From positions 1-64,000 of the forward strand of contig NZ_LABY01000159.1 of assembly GCF_001043975.1 (NCBI RefSeq): a DNA stretch of 64,000 nucleotides, written 5' to 3'. The translations under genes and the position numbers were made by a program. This document shows, one piece after another, positions 45,995-54,223 of this stretch; the stretch's first letter is position 1, and the number at the start of each line of letters is the position of its first letter. Source of the stretch: Methylobacterium variabile. Its GTDB lineage: Bacteria; Pseudomonadota; Alphaproteobacteria; Rhizobiales; Beijerinckiaceae. Under the pieces are notes generated by a model that was not told the origin of the DNA, ran no database searches, and saw only the letters and a program-made list of their open reading frames with translations.

Positions 45995-47626
45995 TCAGGC
46001 GGCGGGGGCGTGCGGACGCCCGGGAATCCAGGAGCGGCCGGGCACCGCCTCCAGCAGGGCGCCGGTATAGGCGGCCTGCGGGGCTGCGAAGACCGCGGCG
46101 GTCGGACCGGCCTCCACCACGACGCCGTCCTTCATCACGGCGATGCGGTCGCAGATCTGGCCTGCGACCCGCAGGTCGTGGGTGATGAACAGCATCGACA
46201 GGCCGAGCCGGTCGCGGAGCTGGTCGAGGAGCGCCAGCACCTGCGCCTGGACCGAGACGTCGAGGGCCGAGACCGGCTCGTCGGCGACCAGCACCTCGGG
46301 TTCGAGGGCGAGCGCCCGGGCGAGGCCGATGCGCTGGCGCTGGCCGCCGGAGAACTCGTGCGGGAAGCGGTCCATCGCGGCCGGATCGAGGCCGACGAGG
46401 CCGAACAGCTCCCGCGCCTTGGCCATCGCCTCGGCTCGGGAGGCGCCCTGGAGCATCGGCCCCTGCGCGACGAGCTCGCCGGCCCGCCGCCGCGGGTTGA
46501 GCGAGGCGAAGGGGTCCTGGAACACCATCTGCACCCTGCGCGCCTGGGCCCGCATCGCCCGCCGCGACAGGGCGGCGAGATCCGTCTCGCCGAGGCGGAT
46601 CGCGCCCGCGTCCGGGTCGAGCAGGCGCACGATGCAGCGGGCGAGGGTGGACTTGCCGGAGCCCGATTCGCCGACGATGCCGAGCGTCGTGCCCCGGGGC
46701 AGGGACAGGCTGACGTCCTTCACCGCGTGGGTGACCCGGGCCCGGCCGGGCAGCAGGCCGCCGCCGGTGCGATAGGTCTTCGACACGCCGTCGAGCGCCA
46801 GGATCGCGGGGGCTTCCGTGCCGCGGCCTGGGCGCGGCAGCAGCGGCGGCACCGCGGCGATCAGCGTCCTGGTGTAGGGCGCCTGCGGCCGGTTGAGCAC
46901 GGCGTCGGCCGGTCCCTCCTCGACGAGGCGGCCCGCCTGCATCACCGCGACACGGTCGGCGATCTCCGCCACCACCCCGAAATCGTGGGTGATGAACAGG
47001 ACGCCCATGCCGCGCCGGCGCTGGATGTCGCGGATCAGCGCCAGGATGCGCCCCTGCGTCGTCACGTCGAGGGCCGTCGTCGGCTCGTCGGCGATGAGGA
47101 GCGCCGGCTCCAGCGCCAGCGCCATGGCGATCATCACCCGCTGGCGCTGCCCGCCCGACAATTCGTGCGGGTAGGCCCGGAGCGCCGCGACAGGGTCGGG
47201 CATCCGCACCTCGGTCAGCAGCGCCAGGGTCTTCTCCCGGATCTCGCGGGCGCCGAGTTTCGTGTGGATGCGGAAGGTCTCGGCGATCTGGTCGCCGGCC
47301 CGGCGCAGGGGATTCAGGGCCGTCATCGGCTCCTGGAACACCATGCCGATCGCCGCGCCCCGCAGGCGCCGCATCTCGGCCTCGGAGGCGCCGACGAGGT
47401 CGCGGCCGGAGAACAGCACCCGACCGGCGTCGGGGGTGACGCCCGGCGGCAGCAGGCGCATCACCGTGTTGGCGAGGACCGACTTGCCCGAGCCGCTCTC
47501 GCCGACGACGCACAGGATCTCGTTGGCGGCGAGCGACAGAGAGACGCCGGAGAGCGCGTGGCTGCGGTCGGCCCCTTGCGGCAGGCGGACCGAGAGGTTC
47601 TCGATCGAGAGGAGGGGCTCGGTCAT
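45995..47626 (-). CDS. Fused double ATPase of an oligopeptide-type ABC transporter (DppD-DppF-like)
   Basis: A 543-residue protein with two nucleotide-binding domains. The first has GESGSGKSVLAN, LSGGQRQRVMIA and LLIADEPTTALD; the second has GESGSGKSTLARC, FSGGQRQRIGLA and VLVADEPVSALD. Each ends with the oligopeptide-type C-terminal extension (YTRTLIAAVPPLLPR; YTGALLEAVPGRSW). The start at 47626 overlaps the permease stop as ATGA. It drives uptake of peptides, nickel chelates or opines with the adjacent permeases and binding protein. Confidence 0.93.
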   Translation of the reverse strand: MTEPLLSIENLSVRLPQGADRSHALSGVSLSLAANEILCVVGESGSGKSVLANTVMRLLPPGVTPDAGRVLFSGRDLVGASEAEMRRLRGAAIGMVFQEPMTALNPLRRAGDQIAETFRIHTKLGAREIREKTLALLTEVRMPDPVAALRAYPHELSGGQRQRVMIAMALALEPALLIADEPTTALDVTTQGRILALIRDIQRRRGMGVLFITHDFGVVAEIADRVAVMQAGRLVEEGPADAVLNRPQAPYTRTLIAAVPPLLPRPGRGTEAPAILALDGVSKTYRTGGGLLPGRARVTHAVKDVSLSLPRGTTLGIVGESGSGKSTLARCIVRLLDPDAGAIRLGETDLAALSRRAMRAQARRVQMVFQDPFASLNPRRRAGELVAQGPMLQGASRAEAMAKARELFGLVGLDPAAMDRFPHEFSGGQRQRIGLARALALEPEVLVADEPVSALDVSVQAQVLALLDQLRDRLGLSMLFITHDLRVAGQICDRIAVMKDGVVVEAGPTAAVFAAPQAAYTGALLEAVPGRSWIPGRPHAPAA

Positions 47627-48474
47627 GGTGCGGCCTTCACCGGGGCGGGGCCGCGCAGGCGCGGGTTGAGGGCGTCGTTGAGGCCCTGGCCGACCAGGGA
47701 CACCGCCAGCACCGTGAGCAGGATCGCCAGTCCGGGGATCGCCGAGACGTACCATTGCGTGCGCAGCACGCCCCGGCCGGCCCCGATCAGGTTGCCCCAG
47801 GAGGCGACGTTCGGGTCGGAGAGGTTGAGGAAGGCCAGCGCGCTCTCGAGCAGGATCGCCACCGCCATCACCACGCTGGCGTAGACGATCACCGGCGGCA
47901 GGGCGTTGGGCAGGATCTCCCGGGCGATGATGCGGGCGTCGCCCATGCCGAGCACCCGGCAGGCCTGAACGAACTCGCGGTTGCGCAAGGTCAGGAACTC
48001 GGCCCGGGTGAGCCGGGCCGGGGCCGGCCAGGAGACGAGTCCGATCGCCACCGTGACGGTGGTGATGTCCGAGCCGAACACCGCCACGAGCACGAGGAGC
48101 AGCAGGAAGTTCGGCAGGGTCTGGAACGCCTCCGTCACCCGCATCAGGGCGTCGTCGACGATCCCGCCGTAGAAGCCCGCCACCGCGCCGACCGCGATGC
48201 CGATCGCGATGGCGATCACCGCCGCCACGAGGCCGATCAGCAGCGACACCCGGGCGCCATGGAAGACCTGGGCGGCGATGTCGCGGCCGCTGGCGTCGGT
48301 GCCGAGCCAGACCTTGGGATTGGCGAAGGGCCATTGCAGCGGCCGGCCGGCGAGGCTCAGGGGATCCTTCGGGAACAGCACCGGCGCGGCGAGCGCCACC
48401 GCGACGACGAGGAGGAGCAGGAGCGCGCCGAGGAGCGCCGCCGGGTTGCGCAGGTACCGCCGAAGGGCCGCCAT
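47623..48474 (-). CDS. ABC transporter permease (DppC/OppC-like)
   Basis: A 283-residue permease. The N-terminal helix (LLGALLLLLVVAVALAAPVLF) precedes WLGTDASGRDIAAQVFHGARVSL, the family signature, and an EAA-type loop (RVLGMGDARIIAREILPNALPP). About six helices. It lies 4 bases from the DppB-like gene and overlaps the ATPase gene, in one operon. Confidence 0.93.
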   Translation of the reverse strand: MAALRRYLRNPAALLGALLLLLVVAVALAAPVLFPKDPLSLAGRPLQWPFANPKVWLGTDASGRDIAAQVFHGARVSLLIGLVAAVIAIAIGIAVGAVAGFYGGIVDDALMRVTEAFQTLPNFLLLLVLVAVFGSDITTVTVAIGLVSWPAPARLTRAEFLTLRNREFVQACRVLGMGDARIIAREILPNALPPVIVYASVVMAVAILLESALAFLNLSDPNVASWGNLIGAGRGVLRTQWYVSAIPGLAILLTVLAVSLVGQGLNDALNPRLRGPAPVKAAP

Positions 48475-48478
48475 CGCG

Positions 48479-49456
48479 TCAGCGCCCCGCCGCGATGCGC
48501 GGATCGAGCCGGCCGTAGACGAGGTCGACCACGAAGTTCACCGTGATGACGAGGAGCGCCGAGACGAACACGATGCCGAGCAGGGTGTTGAGGTCGCGCT
48601 GCACCACCGATTCGTAGGCGAGGCGCCCGAGGCCGGGCAGCGCGAACACGCTCTCGACCACCACCGAGCCGCCCAGCATCGTGCCGGCCTGGAGCCCCAC
48701 CAGGGTCACCATCGGCAGGAGCGCGTTGCGCAGGGCATGGCGGACGATCACGCCGGTCTCGCCAAGGCCCTTCGCCCGGGCGGTGCGGACATAGTCGAGG
48801 CTCATCACCTCCAGCATCGAGGCGCGCATGATCCGCAGGTACGTGGCGAGGAAGACGAGGGCCAGGGTCAGGGTCGGCAGCACGAGGTGGCGGGCGATGT
48901 CGAGCATCCGGGTGAGACCCATGTAGCCGGCGCCCACCTCCTCGAACCCGCCGGCCGGCAGCCAGCCGAGACGGATCGCGAACAGCACGATCCCCATCAG
49001 CCCGAACCAGAACGAGGGCGTGGCGTAGAACATCAGGCCCAACGTCGAGATCAGGGTGTCGGGCCACTGCCCGATCCGCCGCGCCGCCAGGATGCCGAGC
49101 AGCGTCCCGCCGGCGAAGGCGAGGGTGAGGGAGGCGCCCATCAGCAGCAGGGTCACGGGCAGCCGCTCGGCGATCACCGTGGCGACGGGCTTGCCGTAGA
49201 TCGCCGACTGGCCGAGGTCGAGCTGCACCAGCCGCCAGAGGTAGCGGGCGAGCTGGGCGGCGGCTGGCAGGTCGAGGCCGTAATAGCGCCGCAGCTCTTC
49301 CGCCGTCGCCGGATCGCCGCCGCCCATCTGGGCCATCAGCGCGTCGACGGTGTCGCCGGGGGCGAGCTGGAGCAGCAGGAAGAGCCCCGCCAGGATGACG
49401 AGGAGCGTCGGCAGGCTGGCAGCGAGGCGGCGAAGCGCGAGGAGGAGGATGGTCAT
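48479..49456 (-). CDS. ABC transporter permease (DppB/OppB-like)
   Basis: A 325-residue permease with about six helices. QLAPGDTVDALMAQMGGGD, LARYLWRLVQLDLGQSAIYGKPV and the EAA loop (DYVRTARAKGLGETGVIVRHALRNALLP) are diagnostic. It is separated from the upstream binding-protein gene by 259 bases containing a palindromic repeat element. Confidence 0.93.
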   Translation of the reverse strand: MTILLLALRRLAASLPTLLVILAGLFLLLQLAPGDTVDALMAQMGGGDPATAEELRRYYGLDLPAAAQLARYLWRLVQLDLGQSAIYGKPVATVIAERLPVTLLLMGASLTLAFAGGTLLGILAARRIGQWPDTLISTLGLMFYATPSFWFGLMGIVLFAIRLGWLPAGGFEEVGAGYMGLTRMLDIARHLVLPTLTLALVFLATYLRIMRASMLEVMSLDYVRTARAKGLGETGVIVRHALRNALLPMVTLVGLQAGTMLGGSVVVESVFALPGLGRLAYESVVQRDLNTLLGIVFVSALLVITVNFVVDLVYGRLDPRIAAGR

Positions 49457-49489
49457 GGAGTCGAGCGGAGATCGAACGAAACACTCCGC

Positions 49490-49705
49490 CCTTCTCCTCT
49501 CCCCGCGGGCGGGGAGAGGGCTTCACCCCCCTTGTCGGGGGTGAAGCCACCAGAGGCAGAGCCGAAGCGAGGGTGAGGGGGGCTCTCCGGACGAGACATC
49601 TCCGGCACCTCCTCCTCACCCTCGCGGCGAACCTGCGGTTCGCGGCTCGCTTCATCCCCTGGACGGGGACGCAGCCCTCTCCCCGCTTGCGGGGAGAGGA
49701 GAGGG
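49490..49705. repeat. REP/BIME-like palindromic element inside the ABC operon
   Basis: Two copies of the same hairpin (CCTCTCCCCGC, 2-base loop, GCGGGGAGAGG) at 49496-49519 and 49676-49699 lie in opposite orientation with matching flanks. Between them are a third perfect hairpin (CTTCACCCCC/GGGGGTGAAG, 49521-49546) and an inverted pair CGAGGGTGAG/CTCACCCTCG (49568-49577, 49615-49624). The whole is a compound palindromic repeat between the binding-protein gene and its permease gene. It may tune expression of the downstream genes. Confidence 0.85.
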
Positions 49706-49715
49706 GGCCAGCCCA

Positions 49716-51341
49716 TCACGCCTCGATCCAGGCGTCGTGCCAGTCGCCCGAGCCCCAGCGCGGGGTGTTGTGGTCGCCGTGCACGCGCTTGCTCGTCGCT
49801 GACAGGAAGGTGCGCTCGGTCATCATCCAGACCGGGATCTCGTCGTTCACCGCCTTCACCCACTGGGCGTAGAGCGCCTTGCGCTTCTCCGGGTCGAGCT
49901 CGCTCGCCGCCTCGTCGGTGAGGCGGTCGACGAGGTCGGATTGCCAGCCGTACTGGTTGGTCCAGGGCGCGCCCTTCGGCGAGCCGGAGCGGTACCAGAC
50001 GGTGGTCGAGACCGCCGGATCGCCCCGGTACTGGTGCCAGCCGGTGGCGAGGTCGAAGTTCCAGTCGCGGTAGACGGTGGAGAGGGCGCCTGCCGTGTCG
50101 AGGTTGACGATGTCGACCTTGATCCCGACCGCCTGGAGCGATTGCTGGATGAAGGTGGCGAGCAGCGGCACGTCCTCGCCGTTCATGATCGGCACGAGCT
50201 TGAGCGAGAAACGGGTGCCCCCGGCCCCGCGCTTGAACCCGGCCTCGTCGAGGAGGGCGGCCGCCTTCTTCGGATCGAAGGCGTAGGGGGCCGGGTTGTT
50301 CGGGTAGAACGCGGTCGAGGAGGACGGAATCGGGCCGGTGGCCGGCTTGCCGAGGCCGTAGATGAAGTTCTCGATGAAGAACGGCACGTCGATGGCGTGG
50401 GCGATCGCCCGGCGCACCCGCACGTCGGCGAGCTCCTTGCGGCGGGTGTTGAACTCCAGCGTGTTGTTGAAGGCGTTGGCCTCCAGGCCCTTGCTCGACA
50501 CGGTGAAGCGCGGATCGGACTTCAGCCGGTCGAGATCGGCGAGCGCCAGGGCGTTGTAGGTCGAGAGCTGGACCTGGCCGGTCTCGAGCGCCGCGGACGC
50601 CGCGGCCTTGTCGATGATGAAGCGCCACACGATCCGGTCGAGGTACGGAAAACCCTCGCGCCAGTAGCTCGGGTTGCGCTCCGCGATGACGTGCTGGCCG
50701 CGCTCGTAGGACACGAACTTGAACGGGCCGGTGCCGATCGGCGCGGTGTTGGCCGGGTTCTCGAGCACGTTGGTGCCCTCGAAGACGTGCCTGGGCGCGA
50801 CGTAGCCGAGGTCGCACAGGGCCCGCAGCAGCAGGTTGAGCGGCATCGGCCGGGAATAGCGAAAGACCGCGGTGTGCGGGTCGGGCGTGTCGACGGCCTC
50901 GAGGTAGAGCTGCAGCTGGGTGCCGTAGTTCAGGTACTTCTTCCACAGCTCCATCGCCGTGTACTGCACGTCGGCGCTCGTGAAGGGCTTGCCGTCGTGC
51001 CAGGTCACGCCCTGGCGCAACCGGAACGTCACGGTCTTGCCGTCGGGTGCGGCCTCCCAGGAGGTCGCGAGCACGCCCGCGGGCTTGCCGTCCTGGTCGA
51101 GGTCAACCAGCGGCTCGACGATCTTCGAGGTGATGACGTAGACGCCGGTCGAGGCGCGGATCGCCGGGTTGAGCACTCGCTGCTCGCCGTTGAGCTGCAC
51201 CGTCAGCACGCCGCCGCGCCGCGGCGCCTGGGCAGCCCCCTGGGCGAGGACCGCCCGCGTCAGCGCCGCTGGCGTCCAGGCCGCAGTCCCGAGCGCGAGG
51301 AGGCCGGCCCGCTTGAGGGCTTCGCGGCGGTCGATGATCAT
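49716..51341 (-). CDS. ABC transporter substrate-binding protein (family 5, oligopeptide type)
   Basis: A 541-residue binding protein. A twin-arginine-like signal, MIIDRREALKRAGLLALGTAAW, is at the N-terminus. SBP_bac_5 features include VTFRLRQGVTWHDGKPFTSADVQ and FKFVSYERGQHVIAERNPSYW. The size and layout suit peptides, glutathione, nickel or opine-type solutes; no specific ligand is readable. AGGGA precedes the ATG. First gene of the operon that continues with two permeases, the double ATPase and the VOC protein. Confidence 0.92.
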   Translation of the reverse strand: MIIDRREALKRAGLLALGTAAWTPAALTRAVLAQGAAQAPRRGGVLTVQLNGEQRVLNPAIRASTGVYVITSKIVEPLVDLDQDGKPAGVLATSWEAAPDGKTVTFRLRQGVTWHDGKPFTSADVQYTAMELWKKYLNYGTQLQLYLEAVDTPDPHTAVFRYSRPMPLNLLLRALCDLGYVAPRHVFEGTNVLENPANTAPIGTGPFKFVSYERGQHVIAERNPSYWREGFPYLDRIVWRFIIDKAAASAALETGQVQLSTYNALALADLDRLKSDPRFTVSSKGLEANAFNNTLEFNTRRKELADVRVRRAIAHAIDVPFFIENFIYGLGKPATGPIPSSSTAFYPNNPAPYAFDPKKAAALLDEAGFKRGAGGTRFSLKLVPIMNGEDVPLLATFIQQSLQAVGIKVDIVNLDTAGALSTVYRDWNFDLATGWHQYRGDPAVSTTVWYRSGSPKGAPWTNQYGWQSDLVDRLTDEAASELDPEKRKALYAQWVKAVNDEIPVWMMTERTFLSATSKRVHGDHNTPRWGSGDWHDAWIEA

Positions 51342-51629
51342 CGGTGGGTCCCTGTCGTCGTTCGGGCGCCATCCTTGCTGCAACGCAGCGCCGGCGCAAT
51401 GGACGAAGCGTGGCAAATTCCGCTTCGTCCCGAGATGCTTCGTCTCCCGCAGGCCGCCACCGGAGAGAATTGTCGTCCCTTGCTCGCCCTGCGCGAGACC
51501 GTGAGCCTCCGGATCCATCGCGGCGGGCATCGCGCCGCGGGCTGATGGGGGCGGGCAAGGAAACATCGGGCGCGACCTGGCGTTCTCGCCTCACGCCGTC
51601 CGTCCCCCTCGACAGGAGCCCGACCCTCG

Positions 51630-52085
51630 ATGACGATCTCCATCCGCGCCGCCACAGTCGCCGCCCTCCTCGCCGCCGCCCTGTCGGGCGGGGCCCGCGC
51701 CGCCAACGACCTGCCGCCGCCGAAGACCGACGCCATGCCCCCGGTCGAGGTGACGATCACGTCCGAGAACGGCGTGCCGCGTTGCGCCCCGGCCGAGCTG
51801 CGCCTCCCGGCCCAGAGCAACGTCGACCTGCACGTGACCAACCAGTCGAACGAGCAGGTCTCGCTCACCGCGCCGCAGATCTTCCAGAACAAGAACGTGC
51901 TGCACCACGACGGCGACGTGGTTCACGTCGCGAGCAACGACGCCTACCTGATCAAGCCGAACGGCAAGGGCGAGATCCGCCTGCGCACCATCGCGCCGGG
52001 CGAGTACACCTGGGGCTGCACCGCCACGTCGAAGCAGGACAAGCCGTTCACCGGCAAGCTGACGCTGGTCGACCCGGCGAAGTGA
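51630..52085 (+). CDS. Periplasmic cupredoxin-like protein
   Basis: A 151-residue exported protein with a signal peptide at about 1-24 (ending GGARAAND). A cupredoxin-like beta-sandwich is suggested by PAELRLPAQSNVDLHVTNQSNE and IAPGEYTWGCTATSK...GKLTLVD. Only the Cys of the usual blue-copper ligand set is plainly in place; the expected His and Met after it are not, so copper binding is doubtful. Divergent from the binding-protein gene, followed by a MITE-like repeat. Confidence 0.7.
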   Translation: MTISIRAATVAALLAAALSGGARAANDLPPPKTDAMPPVEVTITSENGVPRCAPAELRLPAQSNVDLHVTNQSNEQVSLTAPQIFQNKNVLHHDGDVVHVASNDAYLIKPNGKGEIRLRTIAPGEYTWGCTATSKQDKPFTGKLTLVDPAK

Positions 52086-52093
52086 GTATCAGA

Positions 52094-52322
52094 GCCTGTT
52101 TGATCGTATTTCACAGAGTTGACACCCTGCATGTCATTCCGGGGCCGCGAAAGCGGAGCCCGGAATCCAGAACCGCAGGATGTTCAGAATAGAGCGGTAC
52201 GCAATTCGCCTCATTCGACACCACCTGAGTTTCTGGGCGTGCCCTCGGCACTCCGGCCTCCGCTTTCGCGGCCCCGGAATGACGAAGAGGGTGGTTCATA
52301 CTGTCCAGCAAGCCAAACAGGC
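52094..52322. repeat. MITE-like element with nested inverted repeats
   Basis: Outer 9-bp inverted repeats GCCTGTTTG (52094-52102) and CAAACAGGC (52314-52322) enclose a perfect 26-bp inverted pair at 52133-52158 and 52258-52283, beginning GTCATTCCGGGG. The element is 229 bases, non-coding and about 10 bases after the cupredoxin-like gene. The inner arm resembles intergenic palindromes common in Hyphomicrobiales genomes. No target-site duplication is obvious. Confidence 0.75.
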
Positions 52323-52395
52323 GCTCAGGGGAGCAGACGTATCATCTCCCCTGGCCACATCATCCTCCCGAGCCAAGCCGGCGCAGGCGCTGCCC

Positions 52396-53586
52396 TTACC
52401 GGAACGTCTTCCTCGGATCGAACGCGTCCCGCACCGCCTCTCCGGCGAAGATCAGCAGGCTCAGGGTCACGGCGATCACCGCGAAGCCGGTGAGCCCGAG
52501 CCAGGGCGCCTGCAGGTTGGCTTTCCCTTGGGCCAGCATCTCGCCGAGGGATGGCGAGCCCGGCGGCAGGCCGAAGCCGAGGAAGTCGAGGGAGGTGAGC
52601 GTCGTGATCGAGCCGTTCAGCACGAACGGCAGGAAGGTCAGCGTCGCCACCATGGCGTTGGGAAGGAGGTGGCGGAACATGATGCGGGCGTTCGAGAGCC
52701 CGAGCGCGCGGGCGGCGCGCACGTACTCGAAGTTGCGCGCCCGCAGGAACTCCGCCCGCACCACGCCGACCAGCGACACCCAGGAGAACAGGAGCAGGAT
52801 GCCGAGCAGCACGAAGAAGCTCGGCGTGATGATCGACGAGATGATGATGAGCAGGTAGAGCGAGGGGATCGCGGTCCAGATCTCGATCACCCGCTGGAAC
52901 ACCAGGTCGACCCAGCCGCCGAAATAGCCCTGCACCGCCCCGGCCAGCACCCCGATCACCGAGGAGACCAGCGCCAGGGTGAGCCCGAACAGCACCGAGA
53001 GCCGGAAGCCGTAGATCAGCCGGGCGACGACGTCGCGGCCCTGGTCGTCGGTGCCGAGCCAGTTCCACTCGATGTCGCGGCAGGTCGTGCCGCCGGTCTT
53101 CTCCGCGATCGCCCGGCACTGCGCGTCCGTGAGGCGCCAGGTCGGCGGGGCGGGGGCGGGCACCGGCAGGTCGAGGTTGTGGGTGTTGTAGGAGAAGCGG
53201 ATCGGCGGCCACAGGGCCCAGCCGTGCTCGGCGATTTCCTTGGCGATCACAGGGTCGCGGTAATCGGTCCGGGCCAGGAAGCCGCCGAACTTCTCCTCCG
53301 GATAGTCGACCACGATGGGAAACAGGATCTCGCCCTTGTAGGACGCGACGATCGGCCGGTCGTTGGCGATGAACTCGGCGAACAGGCTGGTGACGAACAG
53401 GAGGCAGAACAGCACGAACGACCAGTAGCCGCGACGGTTCGCCCGGAAATTCGCGAGGCGACGGCGGTTGAGCGGCGACAGCCGCCCGGTGCCCGTGGGC
53501 CCGGGCAGCGGCAGGCTCACCGGCGCGGCCGCTGGCGAGGTCACGGGAATCGCGTCGAGCTCGGGACCGCGGGGGCGCTCGTTCAT
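52396..53586 (-). CDS. ABC transporter permease, YejE-like
   Basis: A 396-residue permease. The long N-terminal part, RRRLANFRANRRGYWSFVLF, FAEFIANDRPIV and YPEEKFGGFLARTDYRDP, is the distinctive extension of YejE, and the transporter core has WLGTDDQGRDVVARLIYGFR and ARALGLSNARIMFRHLLPNA. YejABEF imports peptides such as microcin C. Here yejA, yejB and yejF are not adjacent: the 3' side ends in the MITE-like element and the 5' side is the DUF4112 gene. It looks complete but isolated. Confidence 0.9.
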   Translation of the reverse strand: MNERPRGPELDAIPVTSPAAAPVSLPLPGPTGTGRLSPLNRRRLANFRANRRGYWSFVLFCLLFVTSLFAEFIANDRPIVASYKGEILFPIVVDYPEEKFGGFLARTDYRDPVIAKEIAEHGWALWPPIRFSYNTHNLDLPVPAPAPPTWRLTDAQCRAIAEKTGGTTCRDIEWNWLGTDDQGRDVVARLIYGFRLSVLFGLTLALVSSVIGVLAGAVQGYFGGWVDLVFQRVIEIWTAIPSLYLLIIISSIITPSFFVLLGILLLFSWVSLVGVVRAEFLRARNFEYVRAARALGLSNARIMFRHLLPNAMVATLTFLPFVLNGSITTLTSLDFLGFGLPPGSPSLGEMLAQGKANLQAPWLGLTGFAVIAVTLSLLIFAGEAVRDAFDPRKTFR

Positions 53587-53620
53587 GCGGCGCCCCCGGG
53601 CAGGGTCGGCACAAGTCGGC

Positions 53621-54175
53621 TCAGTCGAGCCGGGTCGCGACGCCGTCGATCACGCTCGGCCGCAGGGCGCCGCTGCGCTCGAGGTGGCGGCGCAGCAGCT
53701 GCACGTTGCGGCGGTTGGCCTTGAAGGCGGCATCGAACAGGTCGCCGACCAGCGGCACAGCGCCCACCACGCCGTCGATCGCCACGTTCGCCGCCATGCG
53801 GGCGATCAGCCAGCGCGGCGCGCCGAGGCGGCGGGCCTCCCAGACGATGTAGGACGAGATCGCCGTGGTGATCGCATCGCCGATCACCGGGATCAGGCCG
53901 ACGATCGCGTCGAGGCCGATGCGGCGGTTGCCCGGCAGCATGATCGCGGTGTCGAGGATGTGGGCGAGCAGCTCCAGGCGCGCCATCACCTGCTCGGGCG
54001 AGGAGCCGGCCAGGGCGTCGCCCGCCTTGGCGCGAAGCCCGAGGGCCTCGTCCTGGAAGCGGGTGTCCTTGAAGTCGCTGCCCTTGCCGAAGGAGCCGGC
54101 CCCGAAGGGCGGGACGCGGCCGGCCGTCTGCGAAGAGGTCATCCCGGGGCTCCGGAGCGTGTGCGTGGTGCTCAT
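53621..54175 (-). CDS. DUF4112 membrane protein
   Basis: A 184-residue protein. The DUF4112 core starts at about residue 65: ELLAHILDTAIMLPGNRRIGLDAIVGLIPVIGDAITTAIS, then ARMAANVAIDGVVGAVPLVGDLFDAAFKANRRNVQLL, with two hydrophobic stretches. Function unknown. The start is uncertain between 54211, 54175 and 54142. It lies 34 bases upstream of the yejE-like gene on the same strand. Confidence 0.85.
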   Translation of the reverse strand: MSTTHTLRSPGMTSSQTAGRVPPFGAGSFGKGSDFKDTRFQDEALGLRAKAGDALAGSSPEQVMARLELLAHILDTAIMLPGNRRIGLDAIVGLIPVIGDAITTAISSYIVWEARRLGAPRWLIARMAANVAIDGVVGAVPLVGDLFDAAFKANRRNVQLLRRHLERSGALRPSVIDGVATRLD

Positions 54176-54223
54176 GCTCGAGGATGTGGCCCCGGCGCCC
54201 CGGTTCAACAAGGAGGCCCCGCA

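Noticed and set aside
45527-47884. 785-residue plus-strand frame across the ABC ATPase and VOC genes
   Set aside because: Shadow of the fused ATPase; the minus strand carries all the conserved motifs.
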